Part shown: positions 23,340 to 32,543 of the stretch, piece after piece | How the letters are laid out: the number at the start of each line of letters is the position of its first letter | Position numbering within the stretch: the stretch's first letter is position 1 | Assembly (NCBI RefSeq): GCF_002210345.1 | Contig: NZ_MWQI01000005.1 | Location: 1-64,000, forward strand | DNA: 64,000 bases | Origin: Fibrobacter sp. UWB4 | GTDB lineage: Bacteria > Fibrobacterota > Fibrobacteria > Fibrobacterales > Fibrobacteraceae | Direction of reading: 5' to 3' | Translations under genes and position numbers: made by a program | Notes under the pieces: generated by a model | The model's input: the letters and a program-made list of their open reading frames with translations, nothing else | Database searches by the model: none | Told to the model about the DNA's origin: nothing

Positions 23340-23400
23340 ATTAGCGGCGGCGGGCGGCCATTGGCTAATGCTTGCGCATTAGCGACGGCGTGCTGCCATT
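23340..23400 (-). repeat. Duplicated thrC C-terminal codons separated by a small hairpin
   Basis: On the minus strand thrC ends ATGGCAGCACGCCGTCGC-TAA (Met-Ala-Ala-Arg-Arg-Arg-stop). After the hairpin ATGCGCAAGCAT, a second in-frame-style block ATGGCCGCCCGCCGCCGC-TAA encodes the same six residues and stop. The two blocks differ at synonymous positions, so the duplication is old or maintained. Confidence 0.65.
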
Positions 23401-24719
23401 TCCTTCGTGAGGATGTCCATGACGGCACCGATTTCGGCTGGAGCCTTGAACACCGGGTTTGCGTACTTGCTTGCGATGTTTTCGAGCTTCTGTTCGTGGT
23501 AGCCGACCTTGAATTCCGTGAACTTGAGGCCGTGAGCCGTGCTGATGACAACGACGTTTTCGTCCTTTGCGATCTTGCCTGCAGCGACGAGCTTTTCGAG
23601 AGCGCCGAGAGCGACACCCGTATGCGGGCAGCAGTAAAGACCGATGCGGTCGCCGCGGTGGGCGGCGTTGGCGAGTTCTTCTTCAGAGACGCTTACGACC
23701 ATGCCGTTTGTCTTCTGGATAGCGCGGACTGCCTTCGGGTAGCTGACCGGGTTACCGATCTGGATGGCAGATGCGAGAGTTTTCTTGGCTTGAACCGGCA
23801 CGAGCTTGTCGAAGCCGCGTTCGTATGCCTGGTAGAACGGGTTTGCGTTTTCGGCCTGAGCGACGATGATGCGCGGGATGCGGTCGATGAGGCCCATAGC
23901 CTTGCAGTCTTCGAAGCCCTTGGCGAGTGCACTTACGTTACCGAGGTTGCCGCCCGGGATGATTACGGTGTCAGGCACCGTCCAGCCAAGTTCCTGGCAG
24001 ATTTCCGGAGAAATCGTCTTCTGGCCTTCGACGCGGAGGCTGTTCATGGAGTTGGCGAGATAAATGCGGTTGTCCTTCGTGACTTCCTGAACGATCTTCA
24101 TGCAACCGTCAAAGTCGGTGTCGAGAGCGAGCACGATGCTGCCGTTAGAGATCGGCTGGATGAGCTGTGCAGTGCTGGTCTTGCCGGCCGGGAGGAACAC
24201 GATGGAAGGGATGCCGGCCTTAGCGCAGTAGGCGCTGAGGGCTGCAGAAGTGTCACCGGTAGAGGCGCAAGCGACGGCGTCAATCGGGTGGATTCCCTTC
24301 TTGATGATGTGATTCACCTGGCTTACGAGAACCGTCATGCCGAGGTCCTTGAAAGAACCCGTGTGGGAGTTGCCGCAGAGTTTCACCTTGAGGCTTCCGA
24401 TGCCGAGTTCCTTGGCGAGCGGGGCTGCGTCAAAGAGCGGACTCCAGCCTTCGCGCATGGTGACGATGTCTTCGACCGGAATATCCGGGAGCACCATTTC
24501 GCGCTTGCTCCAAATACCACTCATGTCTTCGGGCTTAAAGCTCATGCGGCGTTCGGCAAAGAGCTTCTTCCATTCTTCCGGGCTGCGGCTTGCGAGTGCT
24601 GCGCGGTCGTGTTCGACTTCGAGCAGGCTACCGTCCACCTTGCTGCGGTAAATGACGTCGGTCAGCGGGTAGGTATCGTCGCCGTTGATGTTTCTAAAAT
24701 GAGCGTTAAACTGAGACAT
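23379..24719 (-). CDS. thrC: Threonine synthase ThrC
   Basis: The 446-residue PLP enzyme converts O-phosphohomoserine to threonine. The Schiff-base lysine is Lys124 in HTGSFKDLGMT. CASTGDTSAAL (phosphate cup), PGGNLGNVSALAKGF and an N-terminal domain beginning with INGDDTYPLTDVIYR are typical of the shorter bacterial ThrC class. AGAGGA precedes the ATG by about seven bases, and a TATATT box lies at 24747-24752. It is transcribed alone and ends in a strong terminator. The final codons are duplicated just downstream. Confidence 0.95.
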   Translation of the reverse strand: MSQFNAHFRNINGDDTYPLTDVIYRSKVDGSLLEVEHDRAALASRSPEEWKKLFAERRMSFKPEDMSGIWSKREMVLPDIPVEDIVTMREGWSPLFDAAPLAKELGIGSLKVKLCGNSHTGSFKDLGMTVLVSQVNHIIKKGIHPIDAVACASTGDTSAALSAYCAKAGIPSIVFLPAGKTSTAQLIQPISNGSIVLALDTDFDGCMKIVQEVTKDNRIYLANSMNSLRVEGQKTISPEICQELGWTVPDTVIIPGGNLGNVSALAKGFEDCKAMGLIDRIPRIIVAQAENANPFYQAYERGFDKLVPVQAKKTLASAIQIGNPVSYPKAVRAIQKTNGMVVSVSEEELANAAHRGDRIGLYCCPHTGVALGALEKLVAAGKIAKDENVVVISTAHGLKFTEFKVGYHEQKLENIASKYANPVFKAPAEIGAVMDILTKEMAARRR

Positions 24720-24746
24720 AGTAATCCTCTTGAATTTTACGAGGCA

Positions 24747-24752
24747 AATATA
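24747..24752 (-). promoter_or_regulatory. Putative -10 box (TATATT) for thrC
   Basis: On the minus strand TTGCTATATTTGCC precedes the thrC ATG by 27 bases, leaving room for a normal leader with the Shine-Dalgarno AGAGGA. Confidence 0.45.
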
Positions 24753-25083
24753 GCAATTTAGTCAGTGGTCATTGGTTGTTAGTCATTGGTCTGTAGTTCT
24801 AGTCTATGTCAGCTTAAACATAAATGTAGACTTAGGCTATGGGCATGCTCGCCTTAGGCTCTCTTTGAGGTTTGGAGTATGGGCAATTATTATATGAAAA
24901 GTTCGAAAGCTTGCGAAAGACGAGTGTTGCTACTAATGCCGAAGGCGAAATACCTAGCAGTGCTAGGCAATCTCAAAGCGAAGCGACCCCAAAGTGCTTT
25001 AGCACGACCTCAAAGCCCGCTGCCTACTGTCTACATCTAACTTCCTACTTCCTACCGCCTACTTCCGACTCTATGTAATTTGC
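24753..25083. other. Gene-free intergenic mosaic of short repeats
   Basis: There is no coding signal here. Seen in order: GTCAGTGGTCATTGGTTG...AGTCATTGGT (24761-24790), two CTCAAAG/CTCTTTGAG-type segments, small hairpins CCTAGC-AGT-GCTAGG and GTGC-TTTA-GCAC (about 24952-25003), a GACGAGTGTTGC segment like the end of the GGCGAG repeat family, and a CTTCCTACTTCCTACCGCC-type microrepeat tract (25020-25070). Confidence 0.55.
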
Positions 25084-25089
25084 TATATT
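25084..25089 (+). promoter_or_regulatory. Putative -10 box (TATATT) for the lipoprotein/barrel operon
   Basis: TTTGCTATATTATGGGCG lies about 42 bases before the GTG start of the lipoprotein gene, the same consensus as before other genes of the window. Confidence 0.45.
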
Positions 25090-25130
25090 ATGGGCGAAAT
25101 TTATTTATAAGCAAATACTCGGAGTTCTGA

Positions 25131-26570
25131 GTGAAAAAGAAAAAATTTATTCTGTTGCCGCTTTTGGCGATTTTTCTGTCATCGTGCATGTTTGATACGG
25201 ATGACGACGGTTTGACAAACTGGCTTTCTGATCAAGGGATGCCTAGCAACTACAAGGTGCAGACTGTAACGGTTGGCAGCTTGAAACCGGTGTCTGCAGA
25301 AGTTTTTCAGGATACGCGTCCCAAGAGTGCTTGGGGTGTTGGTGTTATTGGTGCCGTGTCCGGCATGTCCTATGATCTCGCCTTGGATTTTGCGCTGGAC
25401 AGTGCATTCCTCGATACCTTGAAAAAGGCTGATTCTGCAAGTTCGGTTTTGTACTTGCGTCTTATTGATTCTTATTATCAGTCTGAATATTTGCCTTCGG
25501 GTATTCTTCCGATCGAAGAAGATTTGAATATCAATGTGAGCTGGATCCTTTCGGAAAAGCTGAGTAAGAGTGAATTCAAGGATTTGGGCGAGATCTATGA
25601 TACGACATGGCTGCGGGATCTCGAGTCCTGGAAAGCCAAGAAAACGGCTGATACGACAATTTCTGTTTCGATTAGCAAAAAGGACTCCCTTTTAGTGCTT
25701 GATTTGCCGAGTGCTCTTGTAAATGATGTTCGTAAGAACTCTGGCAATCGTCGTTTGCAGGTTCGCATTTCGGCTCCGGAAGCTTCGACTATTTATCGCT
25801 TTTATGGTCCTGGTCACGAAAAGTATTACCCGCAATTCTTTATGGTGGCGGAGAAAAAAGAGAAGTTCCCGAAAATGTTTGACGTGTACCGTGCTGCAGT
25901 TATTTCTTCGAACCATGAAACGTGCTCGGATTGCCTTGTGTTGCATGGAGGAACCTTTGATTCTCTCGTCGTCGAGTTCCCGTCCAAGCCGATTATGAAG
26001 GCTCTGTCTGATTTCTATGGCGATGAATTCCCTAATCCTCAAGGGGATGGTAACGATGTGCGCCAGGCGGTCGTGATGGCCCAGATGACGTTCTATAGAG
26101 ATGATTCTAAGGGCGAAAGCCAACTTGGATACCCGATTCGTGTTGATGTGGGATCGTATGCGGACAGCGCTGATACGGTCGTTCGCCGTTTGGAAAGCTA
26201 CAAGATTGACAAGCCGAGAATCCTTGAAAGTGGACACCCGAACATGGTGTTCTATAAAGGCGATTCTGTGTCATTGCAGGTGACTGCTGGCATGCGCGAT
26301 TTTATTAACAGGGCCAGCGATGGTCGTTCGTTCAAGATGATGATGCGTCTTGCCTATCCTGTTCTGTTGGATAAGGATACGGTTTTCTATGATCGTGTTG
26401 TAGGAGATAGCGACACGCTAGAAGTGTTTTTCCCGCATTACGACTATGCACGTTACGATTTTACTTCTATTAAGGAAAAGTCAGCGACGCTTAAGTTGTG
26501 GCTGGCCTCGAAGCGCGGCGACAAAAAGGACGAAAAAGCCGCAACCTCTACTGTACGCGAGGGTAAATAA
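25131..26570 (+). CDS. Predicted lipoprotein of unknown function (479 aa)
   Basis: The signal peptide is KKKKFILLPLLAIFLSSC with a lipobox LSSC (Cys19). The mature part is soluble with beta-rich, Asp/Ser-rich sequence, for example LDFALDSAFLDTLKKAD, and contains a C-S-D-C pair near residue 265. I do not recognise a domain. Translation starts at GTG with GGAG six bases upstream. The stop codon overlaps the start of the next gene (TAATG), which encodes an outer-membrane barrel, so the two probably act together at the outer membrane, for example as exported lipoprotein plus partner channel. Confidence 0.75.
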   Translation: MKKKKFILLPLLAIFLSSCMFDTDDDGLTNWLSDQGMPSNYKVQTVTVGSLKPVSAEVFQDTRPKSAWGVGVIGAVSGMSYDLALDFALDSAFLDTLKKADSASSVLYLRLIDSYYQSEYLPSGILPIEEDLNINVSWILSEKLSKSEFKDLGEIYDTTWLRDLESWKAKKTADTTISVSISKKDSLLVLDLPSALVNDVRKNSGNRRLQVRISAPEASTIYRFYGPGHEKYYPQFFMVAEKKEKFPKMFDVYRAAVISSNHETCSDCLVLHGGTFDSLVVEFPSKPIMKALSDFYGDEFPNPQGDGNDVRQAVVMAQMTFYRDDSKGESQLGYPIRVDVGSYADSADTVVRRLESYKIDKPRILESGHPNMVFYKGDSVSLQVTAGMRDFINRASDGRSFKMMMRLAYPVLLDKDTVFYDRVVGDSDTLEVFFPHYDYARYDFTSIKEKSATLKLWLASKRGDKKDEKAATSTVREGK

Positions 26571-27814
26571 TGAAAAAGTTTATTAGTGCTTTGCTTTGTG
26601 TTTCGAGTTTCTCCTTTGCGTCGATGATTGGAATTGATGCTCTCGGTGAAGAGCAGATTGCTGGCGGTTCTGCGGCCATGGCTGGTCGCGGTTTTGCGGG
26701 TAATGCCAAGACGGGCGAGGCTGAAGGCGTTTCCGTGGTGAACCCGGCACGTCAGGGCTTTGATTCTAAAGTTGTAATGAACTTGAATTTTTTGCTTGAT
26801 GTTTCGACGGCTGATCGTTCGAATTCCCATTACACGACGAATAACGTCTCTATGCCTTCGATGAACCTTTCGTTCCCGATGGGGGATTTTGGTACGATTG
26901 GCGTATCGCTGTGGCAGCACTATGCTTCTTCGATTCGCGAAGATGTCGAAAACGAAGAAGAGGACTGGAATTCTCGTATTGAGTACCAGAGCAGCCTTTA
27001 TGAACTTGTGCCGACATACGCTATTCGTCTTCCGTTCCTCCGTCCGGTTTCGTTGGGCGCTTCTGCACATTTTGTGATAGGTAGTTTTACCCGTAACTTG
27101 ATGCTTGGGCCGGACAATAGCGAAATCGCCGAGAAGGATTCCTGGGCGACAAACAATGCTGTTGTATCGGACTATGTGACGGGTGACTGGGAAATCAAGA
27201 ATCATCCGGCATATTACACTTTTGCAGCCCAGTATCGTGGCCGTATGGCTTCATACTTCTTCTCGTTTACGACGCCTTTTACGCTTAGGAATGAACTGGA
27301 GTACAACTTCAGGTTTAGCGAGACGGATACGCTTGCCCCGACTCATTATACCCGCGAAATTAAGGTGCCTGCAATGCTTGCGACGGGTGTCAATTACCGC
27401 TTTAGCAAGCGCCATAACTTAATGGCTGATATTGCCTGGCGCGCCTGGGAACATGATGTTGAAAATGTTGCCGGTAGCTGGGACATGGCAAAGGTGACTA
27501 AAACGCAAAGTGACTTTAATATTTCTGTCGGGTATCAACGCGATGGAAGCGATATCTTTTACGATGCCTATTGGGATCGCATAACTTACAGAGCCGGCGT
27601 TTGGTATAAAAGCTGGTATGTAGAAAATGTTTCTGAAATTGGTGGATCCATTGGTGCTGGTTTCCCGCTCGGTAGAAAGGGAACTATGTTGGATTTTGCC
27701 ATTCAGGGGGGCGTTCGCCTGACAGACGATGACCGCAACTGGAGCGAATCCTATATTGGTATACGTCTCGGTTTGCTCGGTGTCGGAAGTTGGGGTAAAA
27801 CCCGTGGTCAATAA
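26570..27814 (+). CDS. Predicted outer-membrane beta-barrel protein (OmpP1/FadL-like)
   Basis: The 414-residue protein has a Sec signal (MKKFISALLCVSSFSFAS) and a mature N-terminus of the type SMIGIDALGEEQIAGGSAAMAGRG, reminiscent of OmpP1/FadL or PorV-like barrels whose N-terminus names aligned residues G-x-x-x-A-M-G-x-G-G. It continues with alternating aromatic/hydrophobic strands (LMADIAWRAWEH, FNISVGYQRDGS, ITYRAGVWYKSW) and ends in a strand with G-I-R-L-G-L. It is translationally coupled to the preceding lipoprotein gene. The exact substrate is unknown. Confidence 0.65.
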   Translation: MKKFISALLCVSSFSFASMIGIDALGEEQIAGGSAAMAGRGFAGNAKTGEAEGVSVVNPARQGFDSKVVMNLNFLLDVSTADRSNSHYTTNNVSMPSMNLSFPMGDFGTIGVSLWQHYASSIREDVENEEEDWNSRIEYQSSLYELVPTYAIRLPFLRPVSLGASAHFVIGSFTRNLMLGPDNSEIAEKDSWATNNAVVSDYVTGDWEIKNHPAYYTFAAQYRGRMASYFFSFTTPFTLRNELEYNFRFSETDTLAPTHYTREIKVPAMLATGVNYRFSKRHNLMADIAWRAWEHDVENVAGSWDMAKVTKTQSDFNISVGYQRDGSDIFYDAYWDRITYRAGVWYKSWYVENVSEIGGSIGAGFPLGRKGTMLDFAIQGGVRLTDDDRNWSESYIGIRLGLLGVGSWGKTRGQ

Positions 27815-27836
27815 GATTCAACAGAAGGAGATCGAA

Positions 27837-29087
27837 ATGGCTACTAAGAAAAAAGATGAGGATGTTAAGAAGACCGCCGCTAAGAAGACGGCTTCTGTGA
27901 AAGTTTCTGAAAAGAAGACTGTAGCCAAAAAGGCTACAGAAACGGCTGCAACTTCTGCAACCAAGAAGGTTGCTGCAGAAAAGAAGCAGACTGCTGCAAA
28001 GAAAGTTCCTGCCGAAAAGAAGGTTGTCGCCAAGAAACCGAGCGCAACAGTTGAAAAGGTGGCTGCTAAGGCTGCTCCGGCAAAGAAGACTGTAAAGGCT
28101 AAGGCCGAAAAGGCTGAAAAGCCGGCTGCAAAGACTGCAACGAAGACTGCCAAGGTTTCTGCAAAGACCGAAAAGTCTGTTGCCGCCGCCAAGAAGGTCG
28201 TGAAGGCTGCAACGAAGGCCAAGAAGGTCGAAGTTAAAGTCGTGGAAACACCGAATGGTTCGACAAGCTCACCAACCGGTACGGTTAAAAAGGCCGCCGC
28301 TCCGGAAGCTTTGCCGCAATCCTTCGATGCCGAATACCTCGTGCTCATGCAGAAGGATCCGAACTGGATGCAAGCCTTCTGGGAAGTTTCTGAAGAACGT
28401 ATCAACGCTGCCAAGAAGGGCAAGGGCAAGCTCGTGCTCCGCTTGTTCGACATCTCGAACGACTTGACCGTGAAGCGCAACAAGAAGCTCAAGTTCCACG
28501 ATATCGAAGTTCCGGCAGACGCCCGTAGCTGGTACGTGGAAAACAAGGCAACGCAGAACTGCGCTGCTGCTCTTGGCGTTGTCGCCGCTGGCAAGTTCGA
28601 ACCGCTCGTCGAAGCTGGCCCGATGCAGACGTTCACGCTTGAAGGTTCCGAAGTGAATACGGACAACGTATTTGTTCGCGCATCCCTCGGCGGGGCTACT
28701 CTCGGTGGCTTTGGCAGCTCGGGACTTTCTTCGATGTCTGCAAAGAACTGGCTTGAATCGCTTTCGAGTTCTTCGGGTTCTATGTTCTCTGGCGCACTTT
28801 CCAGTGCCGCTCTCAAGAGCAATAAGCTTGAACTCCCGAAGGATTCCGTGAACTACGGCAAGGACTTCTTCTTGTGGGTGAAGACCCGCTTGATCGTCTA
28901 CGGTGGCACGCGTCCGGATGCGCACTTGCAGGTGCGTGGCGAACCGTTCCCGCTGAACCCGGATGGCACCTTCAGCTTTGAAGAAGACCTCCCGGACGTG
29001 ACGAAGATTATCCCTGTCTTTGCTACCGATAAGGATGGCGATTTCCCGACGACAATCGTTCCGATCGTGGTGAAGCGCACGGAATAA
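27837..29087 (+). CDS. DUF4912 protein with an N-terminal Lys/Ala-rich histone-like tail
   Basis: The 416-residue protein has about 135 N-terminal residues that are almost entirely Ala, Lys, Thr and Val with repeated AKK/KKTA units, like histone H1 tails. The rest forms the DUF4912 domain (from about 155: FDAEYLVLMQKDPNWMQAFWEVSEER, then KLVLRLFDIS and YVENKATQNCAAALGV) with a C-terminal region rich in RGEPFPLNPDGTFSFEEDLP. DUF4912 genes often sit next to GH57 genes, as here (TAATG overlap), suggesting a part in glycogen metabolism. AGAAGGAG six bases before ATG 27837 fixes the start. The basic tail may bind DNA or polyanions. Confidence 0.82.
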   Translation: MATKKKDEDVKKTAAKKTASVKVSEKKTVAKKATETAATSATKKVAAEKKQTAAKKVPAEKKVVAKKPSATVEKVAAKAAPAKKTVKAKAEKAEKPAAKTATKTAKVSAKTEKSVAAAKKVVKAATKAKKVEVKVVETPNGSTSSPTGTVKKAAAPEALPQSFDAEYLVLMQKDPNWMQAFWEVSEERINAAKKGKGKLVLRLFDISNDLTVKRNKKLKFHDIEVPADARSWYVENKATQNCAAALGVVAAGKFEPLVEAGPMQTFTLEGSEVNTDNVFVRASLGGATLGGFGSSGLSSMSAKNWLESLSSSSGSMFSGALSSAALKSNKLELPKDSVNYGKDFFLWVKTRLIVYGGTRPDAHLQVRGEPFPLNPDGTFSFEEDLPDVTKIIPVFATDKDGDFPTTIVPIVVKRTE

Positions 29088-30691
29088 TGGCGAAGCCTGG
29101 TCGCGTTCATCTTTTGCTTCACGCACATTTACCTTTTGTGCGTGAACCCTCTTTTGACCGGTTCTTGGAAGAGAACTGGTTTTTTGAGGCTATGGCGGAG
29201 ACGTATTTGCCCATCATCCAGATGCTCAACCGTCTAGAAGAAAAGGGCGTACCGGGCACTCTCAACTTTAGCGTTTCATCGGCGCTGCTCTCGATGCTTA
29301 CGGATAAGCTTTTGCTTACCCGTTTTTCGGCGCATTTGCACAAACAGCTTGAACTGATTGAACGCGAAAAGGTCCGCTTCCAGGGCAATTCCGAGCTTAT
29401 GGAAGTGGTGGATTTTTATTACCGCAGGCAGCTTGCGCTCATCAACACGTGGGAGCGCGATTGCGGTTGCGAAATTGTCCCTGCACTCAAGCGCTTGGAG
29501 CAGATTGGAAAAATCAACTTGCTTACTTGCGTGGGGACGCATCCGTTTTTGCCCGCGTACCAGAATGATGTCGAAGCTATCCGTTTGCAGCTGAAGATTA
29601 CGGTCCGTGCATTCGAAGAGGCGTTTGGCAAAAAGCCTCGTGGGCTGTGGCTTCCGGAATGTGGCTATTTTGAAGGCTTGGATGCGATTCTTGCAGAATA
29701 TGGATTCAAGTATTTCTTCCTGGAAACGCACGGCGTACTTTTAGCAAAGCCTGCGCCTAAGTATGGCGTGTTCTCGCCAATCAAGACTCCGGCAGGGCTT
29801 TATTGCATGGGCCGCGAACAGAGCAGTTCCATGGAAGTCTGGAGCCGCAAGACCGGTTACCCGGGGCATCCGGAATACCGCGAGTTCTTTAAGGACATTG
29901 CGCACGAACGTGAAAGCGAGTATCTAGGCGATTACTTCTTGGCGGCTGGCGCACATATCGAAACGGGCCTCAAGTATTACCGCATCACGGGAAGCGAAGA
30001 CAAGAAGATTTATCGCCCGTGGAATGCGCTCCGCTTGGTTGAAGACCACGCGCGACTTTTTGTCGCCAATCGCGAAGCGACTGTGTCGAGCTTGCTTCCG
30101 AATATGGAGGGCAATAAGGTCTCGATTCTTTGCCCGTACGATGCCGAACTTTTTGGACATTGGTGGTTCGAAGGTCCGCTGTTTATCGAGAAAATGTTTG
30201 AACGTGCGGCAAGCTCGAGCGTGGTCGATATGGCATCTCTTGAAGATTCGATTCGCGAGCCTGCGGATAAGGACATTCACAAGCCGATTTTCTCGTCGTG
30301 GGGCGAGGGCGGCTTTGGTGAAGTCTGGATGAACGATGAAGTCGCTTTCCAGTACCCGATGTTCTTCAGAATGCGTAAGATGATGGACGATTTGAAGTCG
30401 CGCATTTCTAAAGTTGCAGGGAAGGCTTCTGGGAATGCGCGCGGTTCAAAGGCTGCCAAGCGTTTCTTGGCGCAGATGGCGCGCGAACTTGTGCTATTCC
30501 AGGCTTCGGACTGGGCGTTCATGATCCATAACAATTCAGCGGCGGATTACGCACGCGCCCGTTTGAACGGACATTATGAAAATGTCTGTGCGCTTTATAA
30601 AGAAGCGGTGAAGGCGAACCCTGATACCAAATTGCTCAAGAAGTTAGAACAAAAGAATAACTTGTTCCCGTGGATCGGGGAATGTTTGTAG
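29087..30691 (+). CDS. Glycoside hydrolase family 57 protein, probable 1,4-alpha-glucan branching enzyme
   Basis: The 534-residue GH57/DUF1957 enzyme has an N-terminal HLLLHAHLPFVRE (family motif 1), the nucleophile Glu191 in GLWLPECGY, and the acid/base-region aspartate Asp352 in PYDAELFGHWWFEGP. A helical C-terminal domain follows, with LFQASDWAFMIHN. This combination marks the GH57 branching enzymes (Thermotoga/Thermus type), which create alpha-1,6 branches in glycogen. It is coupled to the DUF4912 gene, so the two probably serve storage glycogen together. Confidence 0.87.
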   Translation: MAKPGRVHLLLHAHLPFVREPSFDRFLEENWFFEAMAETYLPIIQMLNRLEEKGVPGTLNFSVSSALLSMLTDKLLLTRFSAHLHKQLELIEREKVRFQGNSELMEVVDFYYRRQLALINTWERDCGCEIVPALKRLEQIGKINLLTCVGTHPFLPAYQNDVEAIRLQLKITVRAFEEAFGKKPRGLWLPECGYFEGLDAILAEYGFKYFFLETHGVLLAKPAPKYGVFSPIKTPAGLYCMGREQSSSMEVWSRKTGYPGHPEYREFFKDIAHERESEYLGDYFLAAGAHIETGLKYYRITGSEDKKIYRPWNALRLVEDHARLFVANREATVSSLLPNMEGNKVSILCPYDAELFGHWWFEGPLFIEKMFERAASSSVVDMASLEDSIREPADKDIHKPIFSSWGEGGFGEVWMNDEVAFQYPMFFRMRKMMDDLKSRISKVAGKASGNARGSKAAKRFLAQMARELVLFQASDWAFMIHNNSAADYARARLNGHYENVCALYKEAVKANPDTKLLKKLEQKNNLFPWIGECL

Positions 30692-30752
30692 TAATTCTAA
30701 CGTTTGCTTAATAACGAGAAATAACTAGATGGGGCTAAAGCCCCAACTCTTT

Positions 30753-30799
30753 GGCTCGGTTATAAAAATGAGCAAGCTCATTTTTGCAACACTCGCCTT
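30753..30799. repeat. GGCGAG...CCGAGCC hairpin repeat, copy C (minus orientation)
   Basis: On the minus strand AAGGCGAGTGTTGC, then the palindrome AAAAATGAGC-TTGC-TCATTTTT, then ATAACCGAGCC. The ends match copies B and A and the centre is unique. A separate GGGGCTAAAGCCCC hairpin precedes it (30731-30744), and TTCCTAC-type microrepeats follow (30879-30910). Nothing else is seen in 30692-30909. Confidence 0.6.
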
Positions 30800-30909
30800 C
30801 TGAGTAGTCTTCGTCGCTTTGCTCCTCAGGATGACGAGTTTGAGGATGACTGCTTCTAGATGACGGCTTCGAGGATTACTCCTTCCTACCGTCTACTGTT
30901 TACTTCCTA

Positions 30910-32541
30910 CTAATACATCACCATAAAGCTTGTGGTTTTGCCTTTATTCCCGACGCGGAAGCGGTAGACGCCAGGTGCCATCATGGATTTTACTTTGTCT
31001 TCTGACAGGCAGTATTTGTTGCTTAAATATTTTTCCTGAGAAACCAGATCTCCACGTCTTGTCCTGATTTCAATGAATTTTTTATCGTGGGGAAGTGGGG
31101 CAAAACAAAGAGGTCCTTGTCTCCAGGGAACGGGGTAGGCATGCGGTGCGGCATCCTTGTTTACCAAAGGAATGCTTTCTGAATCGCCAAATCTGCTGAA
31201 AATCCATAAAGTAGAATCGCTAGTTATTAACACGGAAGAAAGGCTATCGAGCGTTTTGGTGTTTTGAATGGTGTAGATGCTTGCGGTACCGTTGTTAAAT
31301 GTGATGACCGATGCTTTACCGATAAAGTCTGTAAAGTCTGGTTCTATGTAGTTGTTGCTTGTACGATAAAATTTGAATGCCAGACTTTCGAGTTCTGGTT
31401 TAATGGAGTCCTGATCGTAAAATAGTGCGGACGGCCATTCTGGTTGATCATCGACAATCCATTCTTTTTTGGAAATGGATTTGCTTTTGGAACCTGATAA
31501 TGATAGCCGTACGGTGTAATCGTGGAATACGCTGTCGGCATCTAGATGGTAGGGCTTTAATGATGTTTCAAACTGATATTCAAAAGGCTTAGTTGGATTT
31601 TTGGAGAAACTCTCCCAAATGGACCTGTCGAATTCATTTGAAACTCTGTGGAACAGATAAAGGAAAAATGTTGAAACTCCGTATATTTTGTGGGAGTTGT
31701 TTTGGTTAATCTTTGAAAGTGGCTCACCCATATCGCGGAATAGAGATGGAATGTAGGAAAAATAATCATCAATGTCGGAGTTTGTGATTTCTTCGAATCC
31801 GGTGGCGGATGCTTCAAACCAGAATAAATGATTATCCATTATAACATTGAGGTATTGAAGCTGTATGGCGTGATAAAATTCATGAAATACGGTAAGGCGG
31901 ATTCCCTTGGCCCATTCGTCGGCATAGGAAAAGTTGTGTGCGCTGTTGCGCAGCGGAATATAGCCTTTGGCGTAAGAACAAGTGGTTCCGTTTACGGTAA
32001 TTTCTTCTTTGTTGTAGTTGTTCTGTGCTCCGTAATAGAAATCGTTGTCCAGAAAAATTTGAGAAGTTGTTGGATCGTCTAGCGGAATGGTGAGTGCAAA
32101 ACAGGCGTTGCAGGTGTACGAACCGTCGGGATCTCGAATTTGATCAACATCAATGATTTCGATTGGGTATAGCCCTTCTTTGACTTCATGCTGATAGTGG
32201 TGGCTTACGCTTGGGCCTTTCGGTGCTCGCATTTTAAGCTTGTTGACGTAATAATTCCAGGCTTCTTCCATGCTTTTCGCGGTGCTCTCGGCAAATGCTT
32301 TCGTTGTGGCGTGAGGACCGTTTAAAACGTATAATACTTGAATGTGTGGTGTTTCGATGGTGTAGACGGAATCGTAGTACTGCTCGTAGCTACATCTTTC
32401 GTAATCGAACTTTATAGAGGTTAAACGGGGCTGTTTTCTTTTGTTGATGATATTCTGAAGAACTTGCATCGTTCCGCATCCGCCTTCGTAGGCGTGTACA
32501 AAGCTGAATGATGCGATGAGCAATAGTGCGATGAAGCGCAT
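30910..32541 (-). CDS. Secreted putative metalloprotease (HExxH) with a type IX-like C-terminus
   Basis: The 543-residue protein has a signal peptide (MRFIALLLIASFSFVHA). The zinc motif HEFYH (His220, Glu221, His224) is followed by IQLQYL and a downstream FWFEASATGFEE that can supply a glutamate ligand. This layout matches the MXAN_6640-type putative metalloproteases. Eight or so cysteines in the mature N-terminal half (such as CNAC, CSY) suggest disulphides. The C-terminus, APGVYRFRVGNKGKTTSFMV, resembles a type IX secretion sorting domain. It lies three bases upstream of the ubiD-like gene's stop, on the same strand, so co-transcription is possible. Confidence 0.75.
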   Translation of the reverse strand: MRFIALLLIASFSFVHAYEGGCGTMQVLQNIINKRKQPRLTSIKFDYERCSYEQYYDSVYTIETPHIQVLYVLNGPHATTKAFAESTAKSMEEAWNYYVNKLKMRAPKGPSVSHHYQHEVKEGLYPIEIIDVDQIRDPDGSYTCNACFALTIPLDDPTTSQIFLDNDFYYGAQNNYNKEEITVNGTTCSYAKGYIPLRNSAHNFSYADEWAKGIRLTVFHEFYHAIQLQYLNVIMDNHLFWFEASATGFEEITNSDIDDYFSYIPSLFRDMGEPLSKINQNNSHKIYGVSTFFLYLFHRVSNEFDRSIWESFSKNPTKPFEYQFETSLKPYHLDADSVFHDYTVRLSLSGSKSKSISKKEWIVDDQPEWPSALFYDQDSIKPELESLAFKFYRTSNNYIEPDFTDFIGKASVITFNNGTASIYTIQNTKTLDSLSSVLITSDSTLWIFSRFGDSESIPLVNKDAAPHAYPVPWRQGPLCFAPLPHDKKFIEIRTRRGDLVSQEKYLSNKYCLSEDKVKSMMAPGVYRFRVGNKGKTTSFMVMY

Positions 32542-32543
32542 TT

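Noticed and set aside
23319-24761. 480-codon open frame antisense to thrC
   Set aside because: thrC has all catalytic motifs; the antisense frame also reads through the terminator and promoter of thrC.
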